Below the pieces are notes generated by a model. It was not told the DNA's origin. It saw nothing but the letters and a program-made list of their open reading frames with translations, and made no database searches. From Pseudomonadota bacterium (GTDB taxonomy: Bacteria > Desulfobacterota > JADFVX01), in the NCBI GenBank assembly GCA_015222755.1, contig JADFVX010000137.1, positions 1-5,705 on the forward strand: DNA of 5,705 bases, written 5' to 3'. Both the position numbers and the translations under genes were made by a program. The first letter of the stretch is position 1. Each line of letters begins with the position of its first letter. Below are positions 1 through 4,903 of the stretch, one piece after another.

Positions 1-60
1 TCTCGTTTTTGCTTCATTATATCAATAATGTTTTTTTAAAAATTTTAAAAAGTTCACGAA

Positions 61-91
61 AAAAGGACAGGTTTTTGGGCCTGTCCTTTTT
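61..91. terminator. Bidirectional intrinsic terminator
   Basis: An 11-bp perfect inverted repeat (AAAAGGACAGG at 61-71, CCTGTCCTTTT at 80-90) encloses an 8-base loop. The plus-strand copy runs into a T tract and the minus-strand copy also ends in a run of T, so it can stop transcription from either side. On the minus strand it lies about 80 bp beyond the 3' end of the selenocysteine tRNA and is the natural terminator of that gene. On the plus strand it could end a gene lying left of the window. The flanks (1-60 and 92-168) are AT-rich and show no gene. Confidence 0.85.
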
Positions 92-168
92 ATTGCTACC
101 GATTAGATTTGGTGACGCTATTTTTAGCCTTTTGCAATTGCTAAGCTGTTGATTTTATTGTATTTCAA

Positions 169-265
169 TGGCGGAAGGGAGCGGGAGTCGAACCCACCAT
201 CCCGCCGTTTTGACAGGATCTCCGGTTTTGAAGACCGGCAGCACCACCGGGCACCTTTCCCTTCC
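169..265 (-). tRNA. selC: Selenocysteine tRNA (anticodon UCA)
   Basis: This gene encodes the tRNA that is charged with serine, converted to selenocysteinyl-tRNA and delivered by SelB to UGA codons preceding a SECIS hairpin. Read on the minus strand it is 97 nt long including an encoded CCA. The acceptor stem has 8 bp (GGAAGGGA / TCCCTTCC) followed by discriminator G. The anticodon stem CCGGT/ACCGG holds loop CTTCAAA, which places UCA at 229-231. The variable arm is long (about 8 bp, ATCCTGTC/GGCGGGAT), and the T arm is GTGGG-TTCGACT-CCCGC. A 6-bp D stem with several G.U pairs can be drawn. The 8+5 acceptor/T-stem layout, long variable arm and UCA anticodon are diagnostic of bacterial tRNA-Sec, and the 3' part closely matches E. 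coli selC. No selA, selB, selD or selenoprotein gene is in the window, but the host should make selenoproteins. selC is a known integration site for islands, but no duplicate of its 3' end was seen here. Confidence 0.96.
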
Positions 266-288
266 ACAAAAAACTTTTAATGCTTCCA

Positions 289-317
289 AGAATAACGGCT
301 TGGCAAAAAAAAATCAA
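289..317 (-). promoter_or_regulatory. Probable selC promoter
   Basis: On the minus strand TTGATT (312-317) and TATTCT (289-294) are separated by exactly 17 bp, each matching 4 of 6 consensus bases. Transcription would start near 282, giving a leader of about 17 nt before the tRNA 5' end at 265, which suits processing by RNase P. The -35 hexamer sits inside an inverted repeat (GGCTTG at 297-302, CAAGCC at 315-320) whose loop contains an A9/T9 run. If the start site is right, this repeat lies upstream of the transcript and acts at the DNA level or not at all. Confidence 0.45.
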
Positions 318-401
318 GCCACCACGCCTCTTATGTTTAGCTGTTGTTTTTTAGAAAAAAGAGCACTTCGTTAAAAATAGAGGGGACAGGTGAATTTTTA
401 C

Positions 402-430
402 TTGATATTATGAAGGCCAGTTTGTATATT
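402..430 (+). promoter_or_regulatory. Ferredoxin gene promoter
   Basis: TTGATA (402-407) and TATATT (425-430) are spaced by 17 bp, close to the sigma70 consensus. Initiation would fall near 437, leaving a leader of about 20 nt that contains the strong AGGAGG ribosome binding site at 447-452. The arrangement fits a monocistronic ferredoxin transcript. Confidence 0.6.
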
Positions 431-457
431 TAATGAAAAGATAACCAGGAGGAAAGA

Positions 458-703
458 ATGGCTATAATGATAAATGAGGATTGTGTTAACTGTGGTGTTT
501 GCGAGCCTGAATGCCCGAATGATGCAATCACTGAAGGTGATGAGATTTATGTGATTGACCCTGACCTCTGCACAGAGTGTCACGGTGCATTCGATGAGCC
601 GCAGTGCGCCAGCGTCTGTCCCGTAGATTCATGTGTCCCTGATCCAAACCATGAAGAAGACAAGGATGCTCTTCAGGCAAAGTACGAAAAGATCCACGGA
701 TAA
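458..703 (+). CDS. 2[4Fe-4S] ferredoxin, YfhL/Allochromatium type
   Basis: This is a small cytoplasmic electron carrier of 81 residues that binds two [4Fe-4S] clusters. The first cysteine set is C9-x2-C12-x2-C15-x3-C19-P. The second is C38-x2-C41-x8-C50-x3-C54-P, and its 8-residue insertion between the second and third cysteines, followed by a C-terminal extension, marks the 'Alvin'/YfhL subgroup rather than the short clostridial type. An extra Cys59 follows the last ligand, in the position where this subgroup often has one. The C-terminal tail (about 62-81) is charged and probably helical. The start is fixed by AGGAGG at 447-452, 5 nt before ATG; the in-frame ATG at codon 4 would lie too far from it. 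The gene is divergent from selC and convergent with the acyltransferase-hydrolase gene, so it appears to stand alone. The electron-transfer partner cannot be deduced from context. This subgroup has unusually low-potential clusters in characterised members. Confidence 0.95.
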   Translation: MAIMINEDCVNCGVCEPECPNDAITEGDEIYVIDPDLCTECHGAFDEPQCASVCPVDSCVPDPNHEEDKDALQAKYEKIHG

Positions 704-717
704 TTGTGCCGGCATTT

Positions 718-740
718 ACTCCCGCTTACAGAGTGGGGAG
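718..740 (+). other. GC-rich hairpin downstream of ferredoxin gene
   Basis: CCCGC (721-725) can pair with GTGGG (733-737) around a 7-base loop, or CTCCC (719-723) with GGGAG (736-740) in an alternative register. It begins 15 nt after the ferredoxin stop codon. No T tract follows, so it is at best a weak or protein-assisted terminator or a 3'-end stabiliser for the ferredoxin mRNA. Confidence 0.35.
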
Positions 741-776
741 GAGTGCAAGCTGTAAATTATAATCAATCTTACTCGA

Positions 777-805
777 ATGTTCCCCGCTTTGAAGGCGGGG
801 GACAT
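777..805 (+). other. Long hairpin overlapping a stop codon; possible IS605-type end remnant
   Basis: ATGTTCCCCGC (777-787) pairs with GCGGGGGACAT (795-805) over 11 bp, closed by a TTTGAAG loop. The pairing is continuous only for plus-strand RNA or DNA, where one pair is a G.U wobble; the minus strand has an A.C mismatch there. The right arm ends on the first base of the TGA triplet complement (805-807) of the minus-strand acyltransferase-hydrolase gene. No T tract follows on either strand, so it is not a classical terminator. The form, GAAT followed by a C-rich arm, a CTTT-type loop, a G-rich arm and ACATCA, resembles the subterminal hairpins at right ends of IS200/IS605 (TnpB) elements. No tnpA or tnpB is present, so that identity is only an inference. 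Confidence 0.45.
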
Positions 806-3105
806 CACTTTTCAAGCTCTTCCAGAAAACTTACTATCTCTTTAAAAAGTGGCAAGTCCTTATCGAGCGTTAGCACGTGGCGCGTTTCATCTAATTTAAG
901 CAATCTCTTTTTCTCGGCAGGTACTTTCTCAAAAGCAGCGTAGGTCGCTTCCGGGTCAAGGGTATACTCCTTGTCTGCCTGAATAAAAAATGTAGGGATG
1001 GTAAGTTTTTCTATATACTCCTGTGAATCTTTGCTCACCTGCTGAAGTTCGAAAAGTCCGTGGTAGGGCATTAGAGCGTAGTTTATATGGGGGTTTTCAG
1101 GCCTGGCATCCTGATAGGGCCATTCCGTTTTCAAATCAGAAAAAAGCTCGTAAACACGCTGCGCCGCATCGACATAACTTACAAGGGCAATCCGCTTATC
1201 TTTGATCCTGAAGGCCGGTGCAATAGCCACATAGGCAGCGGGCTTAAAGCTCGAGCTTCCTATTGCTATAAGGCCTACCAGTGCCCCCATTGAGTTACCT
1301 ATGAGAAATATCTTGGGGCAATAACGACTTATCAGGGCAAGGCCCATCTTCGCCTCTTTGATCCAATCCTCTTTTTCCGATTCCCTGAGATCGGCAGGAG
1401 ATGTGCCGTGTCCCGGCAATCTCATCCCGAAAACATCATAACCCGCCTGGTGGAGGCTGCCGCCAAGCACCTTCATCTCCGCCGGGCTGGCTGAAAATCC
1501 GTGTATGAGCAGCACTCCCTTTCTCTTGTCTTTTCCCCTGCCGCTGCGGTAGAAAAAAGGCTCCCCCGTCTCGGTCCGCCTGTCATTTTTATTTACTCCA
1601 TCATATTTCGGATCCTCAAATTGCTTTTTGTCCTGCTCGAATATCTTCTGTACCCTGCGGTATAAAAGAAGTGCTACCTTGTCCTCCAGCACCGCCCTTT
1701 CATCCTGGTACAGCCTGTCCAGTGACTCGATGGCCTTCGGGACGGACTGTACTTCGTTGTCCAGTACAAGAGCAGGATTTTCTATCCTCACCGTATCAAA
1801 TGAAAAATCCTCCTCCAGTTTTGCCGTAAGGGTGAAAGTTCCCCCCTCCTTCCTTGCAAGCAGGCCGGCCTTCTCAAAGCGCTCCAGTATCTTGTTGAGG
1901 TGAGGGGCATCTTCTGTAAGCAGGTCGTTCAGATAACTCCTTGTAGATATATTCCGGTGAAGGTGGAGAGATCGGAAATTTCTCAGGTCAGATATTGCCA
2001 GGTAAAGTAGTGATCTCAGGTAAGAGCTGTCGAAAGTGCCCTGGCTGTTTTTTTTGTTCAAATCAAAAAGGGTATGTGCAGTAAGGTGGCCCAGGTTGAT
2101 TGTTGTGAGGTCGTAAATGGCGCTCATATATATATCGCGCATTATTTCCGCGTTGTGTTTGATCCACTTGACTGTAAGGTTGTCGAGTTGCTTTTCTACA
2201 ACCTTAGCCGCTACTTTTTTCAGCCAGCCTCCTTTTTTTGCATCAAAGCTGTCTGCTATATAGTGGCTTTTGAGTATAGCTTCATAGCGATTGCCGAAGA
2301 AGTCTTTAACCCGGATGGGGGTGCCGAAGCGTACATCCATATCGGTTTCTTTCAGGAGTATGTTCCCTTCTACCTTCAGTTCCTCAAGTATCCGTTTTGA
2401 TTTGATACCGGCGAACCTCTGCACATATTTTTCCAGTATGTTTTCATCCCGTCGCATGGGGTAGAAGGTTATGTTGGCAGGAACAAGCGTAACGGGCTGC
2501 GAAGCTATCAGGTCTATCTCTGCCGGCGTGTTTACATTTGGGAAGTGTCGGCTGTAATACTCCACCATCACGTCATCACCCTTTTTCCGTGCCTTCATAT
2601 AAAGATCACGGAATATCTGGCACTTGATTCCCATAACAGCAGCACCGGTATGTGGTTTACGTCTATGCCCCCCCTCCCGTTTGTATATGGCCAGGCGCCC
2701 CTCGGTATCACGGACACGGCGATCCTTTATCATGGCCCCTTCGGGGAAGATGACAAGCTTGCGCCCGGAGTTCAGCTCCTCTACCATGAAGTCCATCATG
2801 TTTTCCAGGTTGCTGGGCACTGCCCCCACGCCTCTAAGGTAGTCGCCCAGCATGGATTCATCAAACAGCTCATGGTCGGCTACGGAACGGCAGATAACCT
2901 TTGAACGGTCGTAAAGGAGATGCTGCGGGATGAAGGTCTCAAAGCGGGTAAAGTGGTTAAATAGGAAGATGCTGCCACTTTCCGCCTTGTCCTCAAGGTC
3001 GTGAACATGGATTTTTAAGGGCGACATCTTCAGGAGAAACTTTATAGTGGAGGAGCTAACGCGGTAGTTCCTCTCGCTTATCTCATATTTTTTTATGTCA
3101 GCCAT
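805..3105 (-). CDS. Acyltransferase-alpha/beta hydrolase fusion protein
   Basis: This 766-residue protein joins two lipid-acting domains. Residues about 45-265 form a PlsC/PlsB-like glycerolipid acyltransferase. Motif I is N50-H51-x4-E56 (HX4E in place of the usual HX4D), motif III is F120-P-E-G123, and a motif IV-like segment LVPANITFYP lies at 207-216. Residues about 525-766 are an alpha/beta hydrolase of the monoacylglycerol lipase/carboxylesterase type, with oxyanion HGF at 535-537, nucleophile S605 in G-N-S-M-G, and likely acid D711 and base H743. The linker (about 300-510) is mostly helical, with a winged-helix-like stretch near 402-430. No signal peptide or clear membrane span is seen, so it probably acts at the inner face of the cytoplasmic membrane. 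One domain could add and the other remove acyl chains, as in phospholipid or storage-lipid remodelling. That pairing of roles is inferred, and substrates are unknown. The ATG has no Shine-Dalgarno sequence but a TATAAT box 6 nt upstream. The gene is transcribed alone and meets the ferredoxin gene tail to tail. Confidence 0.9.
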   Translation of the reverse strand: MADIKKYEISERNYRVSSSTIKFLLKMSPLKIHVHDLEDKAESGSIFLFNHFTRFETFIPQHLLYDRSKVICRSVADHELFDESMLGDYLRGVGAVPSNLENMMDFMVEELNSGRKLVIFPEGAMIKDRRVRDTEGRLAIYKREGGHRRKPHTGAAVMGIKCQIFRDLYMKARKKGDDVMVEYYSRHFPNVNTPAEIDLIASQPVTLVPANITFYPMRRDENILEKYVQRFAGIKSKRILEELKVEGNILLKETDMDVRFGTPIRVKDFFGNRYEAILKSHYIADSFDAKKGGWLKKVAAKVVEKQLDNLTVKWIKHNAEIMRDIYMSAIYDLTTINLGHLTAHTLFDLNKKNSQGTFDSSYLRSLLYLAISDLRNFRSLHLHRNISTRSYLNDLLTEDAPHLNKILERFEKAGLLARKEGGTFTLTAKLEEDFSFDTVRIENPALVLDNEVQSVPKAIESLDRLYQDERAVLEDKVALLLYRRVQKIFEQDKKQFEDPKYDGVNKNDRRTETGEPFFYRSGRGKDKRKGVLLIHGFSASPAEMKVLGGSLHQAGYDVFGMRLPGHGTSPADLRESEKEDWIKEAKMGLALISRYCPKIFLIGNSMGALVGLIAIGSSSFKPAAYVAIAPAFRIKDKRIALVSYVDAAQRVYELFSDLKTEWPYQDARPENPHINYALMPYHGLFELQQVSKDSQEYIEKLTIPTFFIQADKEYTLDPEATYAAFEKVPAEKKRLLKLDETRHVLTLDKDLPLFKEIVSFLEELEK

Positions 3106-3111
3106 TCAAAT

Positions 3112-3142
3112 ATTATATAACAGAGAAATGTCCAAGCTACAA
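3112..3142 (-). promoter_or_regulatory. Promoter of the fusion gene, predicted leaderless
   Basis: On the minus strand a perfect TATAAT (3112-3117) ends 6 nt before the ATG at 3105. Initiation about 7 nt after a -10 box would start the mRNA on the A of the start codon. No purine-rich ribosome binding site precedes this ATG, which agrees with a leaderless message. The best -35 match is TTGTAG (3137-3142) at a long 19-bp spacing, so the promoter may be weak or activator-dependent. Confidence 0.5.
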
Positions 3143-3200
3143 TATCTTTAACGCTGCCGGTTATGTTTTCCCTTTTTTTATGCCGGATTAAAAAAGATTG

Positions 3201-3241
3201 CTTCCTGTAATAAATAATAAGGGCCATAATCCAGAATTCGT
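3201..3241 (+). repeat. Upstream repeated element, copy A
   Basis: This copy starts with CTTCCTGTAAT (3201-3211), an 11-mer found identically at 4184 and 4789. It ends with ATAATCCAGAATTCGT (3226-3241), which matches 14 of 16 bases of the end of copy B. It lies 140 bp before the ATG of the small exported-protein gene. Relative to copy B about 20 bp are missing between the two blocks. The rest of the 3106-3340 gap is AT-rich with no gene. Confidence 0.6.
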
Positions 3242-3340
3242 AGATTTCAACCCGTAATCATTTCTTTTTTTTTGATTTGTGTTAGACTTTTTCTGAACCT
3301 GCAGCAACAACAGGACAATAGAATATCAAGGAGTACCACT

Positions 3341-3721
3341 ATGGAACTTAAGCATAAAAAACTTTGGGTTTTTAACCTGGCGGCCGCTGTTCTTCTTTTC
3401 TTCTCCACAGATGCTTATGCAGAGGCAAAAGTCGGATGGCTGATTGATATCACTGCAACTGACCATATAACGATTGACGAGGCCCTCGGCTTTCCGGAAA
3501 AGAAACACATGACCTACATTATTGCAGATGACGCAAAATGGCATATCTGTACAAAAAAGGCATGCATTTTAAAAAAGGGGGTAGGAGGCTATCCGGCATT
3601 CAAGGAATTAGTGAAAAAGGAGGCCTACGGCATCCCATACGAGACTTTCCGAGTTTTACTGAATTTTAAAGGTGGCAAGGTGGCAGCACTGATGATACAG
3701 ATCTCAAAGAAGATGCACTGA
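3341..3721 (+). CDS. Small exported two-cysteine protein, function unknown
   Basis: I do not recognise this 126-residue protein. It begins with a clear Sec signal peptide: a Lys-rich start (HKK at 5-7), a hydrophobic core at about 8-22, and a probable cleavage site D-A-Y-A after residue 27. The mature part is about 99 residues, rich in Lys, and carries only two cysteines, C70 and C75 (C-x4-C, preceded by H68). These could form a disulfide or bind a metal or other ligand. There is a conserved-looking K79-G-V-G-G-Y-P segment after them and no membrane span. The ATG at 3341 is chosen because AAGGAG (3328-3333) lies 7 nt before it and the signal peptide begins there; an upstream TTG-initiated reading adds 23 implausible residues. 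It is followed by three further plus-strand envelope-protein genes and preceded by copy A of the repeated upstream element. Confidence 0.85.
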   Translation: MELKHKKLWVFNLAAAVLLFFSTDAYAEAKVGWLIDITATDHITIDEALGFPEKKHMTYIIADDAKWHICTKKACILKKGVGGYPAFKELVKKEAYGIPYETFRVLLNFKGGKVAALMIQISKKMH

Positions 3722-3809
3722 TCCAGCCTGAAAGTCCGGCCACTACACAGGTCGATTCCCTTATTACACCATTAGAGGAGCGGGGTTTTCAACCGCCCTT
3801 CACCTTGAC

Positions 3810-3838
3810 CGTTATTTTCTAACAGTAATCGTTATTTT
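3810..3838 (+). repeat. Short direct repeat, possible operator
   Basis: CGTTATTTT occurs at 3810-3818 and again at 3830-3838, with starts exactly 20 bp apart, about two helical turns, so both copies face the same side of the DNA. They lie 32 bp or more upstream of the TTGACA box of the PGQ-repeat lipoprotein gene, a reasonable place for an activator. The sequence is AT-rich, so chance is a real alternative. The remainder of the 3722-3943 gap shows no gene and no convincing terminator for the preceding gene. Confidence 0.3.
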
Positions 3839-3869
3839 ATCCCATTGATTGATAGTAGGAGGTTCCGCC

Positions 3870-3898
3870 TTGACAGTGGGCTCCGCATTAAGTAGTCT
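3870..3898 (+). promoter_or_regulatory. Promoter of the PGQ-repeat lipoprotein gene
   Basis: A perfect -35 box TTGACA (3870-3875) is followed after 17 bp by TAGTCT (3893-3898), which keeps only the T, A and final T of the -10 consensus. Initiation would fall near 3905, about 39 nt before the ATG, leaving room for the AGGAGG ribosome binding site at 3931-3936. Confidence 0.45.
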
Positions 3899-3943
3899 TT
3901 CCTAAAACCTTAAGTAAAAATCCATTAAGCAGGAGGTTAGGCA

Positions 3944-4096
3944 ATGCGAAAGGTGTTTTTGTTAGCGATCTGCACGGTTTTTCTTGCGTCATGCTCTACA
4001 CTTCATATACCACCAGGACAAATCAAAAAGCAGAAGGCACCCGGGCAAATGAAGAAGCTAACGGCGCCAGGACAGGTAAATAAGACGGTTTACTGA
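3944..4096 (+). CDS. Tiny lipoprotein with three PGQ repeats
   Basis: This 50-residue protein has a lipoprotein signal peptide (M-R-K, then a hydrophobic stretch) ending in lipobox L14-A-S-C17, so it should be cut before Cys17 and lipid-anchored. The mature chain of 34 residues is almost entirely a 9-residue repeat in three copies: PPGQIKKQK (23-31), APGQMKKLT (32-40) and APGQVNKTV (41-49). The repeat is basic, with Lys after each PGQ. Small lipoproteins with a PPGQ/PPGH-x-KK core after the lipid-anchor Cys occur in various Gram-negative bacteria. I know of no proven function; the basic tail could touch peptidoglycan, lipid head groups or a membrane complex. The start is secure because AGGAGG (3931-3936) lies 7 nt before ATG and the signal peptide starts there. 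It is flanked by promoters of its own and of the next gene, so it is probably monocistronic. Confidence 0.85.
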   Translation: MRKVFLLAICTVFLASCSTLHIPPGQIKKQKAPGQMKKLTAPGQVNKTVY

Positions 4097-4136
4097 GACA
4101 TTCATTAGTGCTTTAAAATCACTATTAAAAAACATT

Positions 4137-4164
4137 AAAGGGGGCAAAACTCTATCCTTTTTTT
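4137..4164 (+). terminator. Weak possible terminator
   Basis: AAAGG (4137-4141) can pair with CCTTT (4156-4160) around a 14-base loop, followed by a run of T to 4164. The stem is only 5 bp, so termination of the PGQ-repeat lipoprotein transcript here is uncertain. Confidence 0.25.
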
Positions 4165-4183
4165 GAATCGCGAGTAAGTTTTA

Positions 4184-4244
4184 CTTCCTGTAATCAACAA
4201 CAGTAGACTTGCTGAAATAGTGCCGATTATAATCCGTAATTCGT
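4184..4244 (+). repeat. Upstream repeated element, copy B
   Basis: This is the fullest copy. CTTCCTGTAATC (4184-4195) is followed after 12 bases by CTT and then AATAGT (4216-4221), at the same offsets (24 and 32) as in copy C. It ends in ATAATCCGTAATTCGT (4229-4244), shared with copy A at 14 of 16 positions. The copy therefore links A and C. It lies 155 bp upstream of the TRL-like lipoprotein gene and overlaps that gene's best promoter candidate. Confidence 0.6.
4204..4233 (+). promoter_or_regulatory. Promoter candidate of the TRL-like gene
   Basis: A perfect TATAAT (4228-4233) is preceded at 18 bp by TAGACT (4204-4209), which shares 4 of 6 bases with TTGACA. The start would be near 4240, giving a leader of about 100 nt. 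It is embedded in copy B of the repeated element, so the first block of the repeat would lie just upstream of the -35 box, where an activator could bind. Confidence 0.45.
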
Positions 4245-4338
4245 TTAAAGGATGTTTAAACTATTGTGCTAAACCAAGCTTTTGTGGTAGAAGAAAAGAT
4301 ATGGCTTTCATAAACCAAAAAGTAAAAAAGGAGGAAAA

Positions 4339-4686
4339 ATGATAAAAAAAACTATTAAGTTGATGTGTGTGTCATTGGTTCTTTTCCTTGGGGGATGCGC
4401 GATGAACGTATATCCAGGTGGACCTACTCCACTAGGTCTTTTGGTAACGGAGACTAAGTCGACTGCGGCTTCCCTGGCAATAACAATTGACAAAGATGCC
4501 CAACCTGAAAAAGTGGGTGAAGCTACTTCAGGAGCAGTTTTTGGCTTATTCGCCTTTGGTGATTCTTCGGTAACAGCAGCAATGAAAGCTGCGGGGATTA
4601 CTCGAATCCATCATGTGGACTATGTTAATCAGTCATTTGTGTTCGGGCTATATATGGGCACAAAAACCATTGTTTACGGCGAGTAA
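4339..4686 (+). CDS. TRL-like family lipoprotein
   Basis: This 115-residue lipoprotein has a Lys-rich start, a hydrophobic core and lipobox L17-G-G-C20, so mature protein should begin at lipid-modified Cys20. The remainder matches the TRL-like family pattern: a G-x-A-T/S segment (60-64), then F-G-L-x-A-F-G-D-S-S (68-77), A-A-M-K-A-A-G-I-T (80-88), the I-x-x-V-D-Y block (90-95), and a C-terminal V-Y-G-E (112-115). In family members this domain forms almost the whole mature protein, as here, so the gene is full length. The family name comes from a tRNA-linked locus and its biochemical role is unknown. The start is set by AGGAGG (4329-4334) with a short 4-nt gap to ATG. The gene has its own promoter candidate and ends just before a strong hairpin, so it is probably transcribed singly. 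The anchor residue after Cys20 is Ala, compatible with outer-membrane sorting. Confidence 0.88.
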   Translation: MIKKTIKLMCVSLVLFLGGCAMNVYPGGPTPLGLLVTETKSTAASLAITIDKDAQPEKVGEATSGAVFGLFAFGDSSVTAAMKAAGITRIHHVDYVNQSFVFGLYMGTKTIVYGE

Positions 4687-4706
4687 TTAACCTAACAATT
4701 CATTCA

Positions 4707-4733
4707 AGCCGACGCCTTTTTTAGGCGTCGGCG
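4707..4733. terminator. Strong hairpin after the TRL-like gene
   Basis: GCCGACGCCT (4708-4717) pairs perfectly with AGGCGTCGGC (4723-4732) over 10 bp, with a TTTTT loop. It begins 21 nt after the TAA stop of the TRL-like gene and surely marks the end of that transcript or protects it. The usual T tract after the stem is lacking on both strands (GTTATAG follows on the plus strand), so termination efficiency or mechanism is uncertain. Confidence 0.6.
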
Positions 4734-4788
4734 TTATAGAAAAACCATCCTCAAAGTTGTTCAAACAGAGTCGTTGAAGTATTGGCTT

Positions 4789-4826
4789 CTTCCTGTAATC
4801 CTCAAGATTAACCTTCACTGAATAGT
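4789..4826 (+). repeat. Upstream repeated element, copy C
   Basis: CTTCCTGTAATC (4789-4800) is identical to copy B over 12 bases. CTT (4813-4815) and AATAGT (4821-4826) recur at the same distances as in copy B. The ATAATCC block of copies A and B is not recognisable. It lies 115 bp before the ATG of the YceI-family gene. The surrounding 4734-4903 gap contains no gene. Confidence 0.55.
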
Positions 4827-4903
4827 AGTAACTTTCAAGTAATAATTTGCAATCTCTGACAGGTTGGATAAACTTAAATAAGAAATCACTAAGGAGGACT
4901 GTC

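Noticed and set aside
168..374. 68-residue plus-strand open frame across the tRNA gene.
   Set aside because: It overlaps the tRNA-Sec gene on the opposite strand, has no ribosome binding site and no recognisable protein features.
378..398. AGAGGGGACAGGTGAATTTTT, similar in style to REP-like or IS-end sequences and sharing GGACAGG with the terminator at 65-71.
   Set aside because: Only one full copy is present, with no inverted partner or transposase, so it cannot be supported as a mobile-element end.
776..807. TGA stop of the fusion gene followed at once by a hairpin, in a genome with tRNA-Sec: possible selenocysteine readthrough.
   Set aside because: Readthrough would add only about 12 low-complexity residues before TAA, the hydrolase domain already ends normally, and the hairpin starts immediately at the TGA and lacks a convincing SECIS loop.
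2545..2904. 119-residue plus-strand open frame opposite the acyltransferase domain.
   Set aside because: It is a shadow of the minus-strand gene, whose motifs are clearly those of a real protein.
3272..3340. Upstream TTG start extending the small exported protein by 23 residues.
   Set aside because: It would bury the signal peptide and has no ribosome binding site, while the ATG at 3341 has AAGGAG at 7 nt.
4847..4903. Upstream start adding 20 residues to the YceI-family protein.
   Set aside because: AAGGAGG at 4891-4897 and the start of the signal peptide both point to the ATG at 4904.
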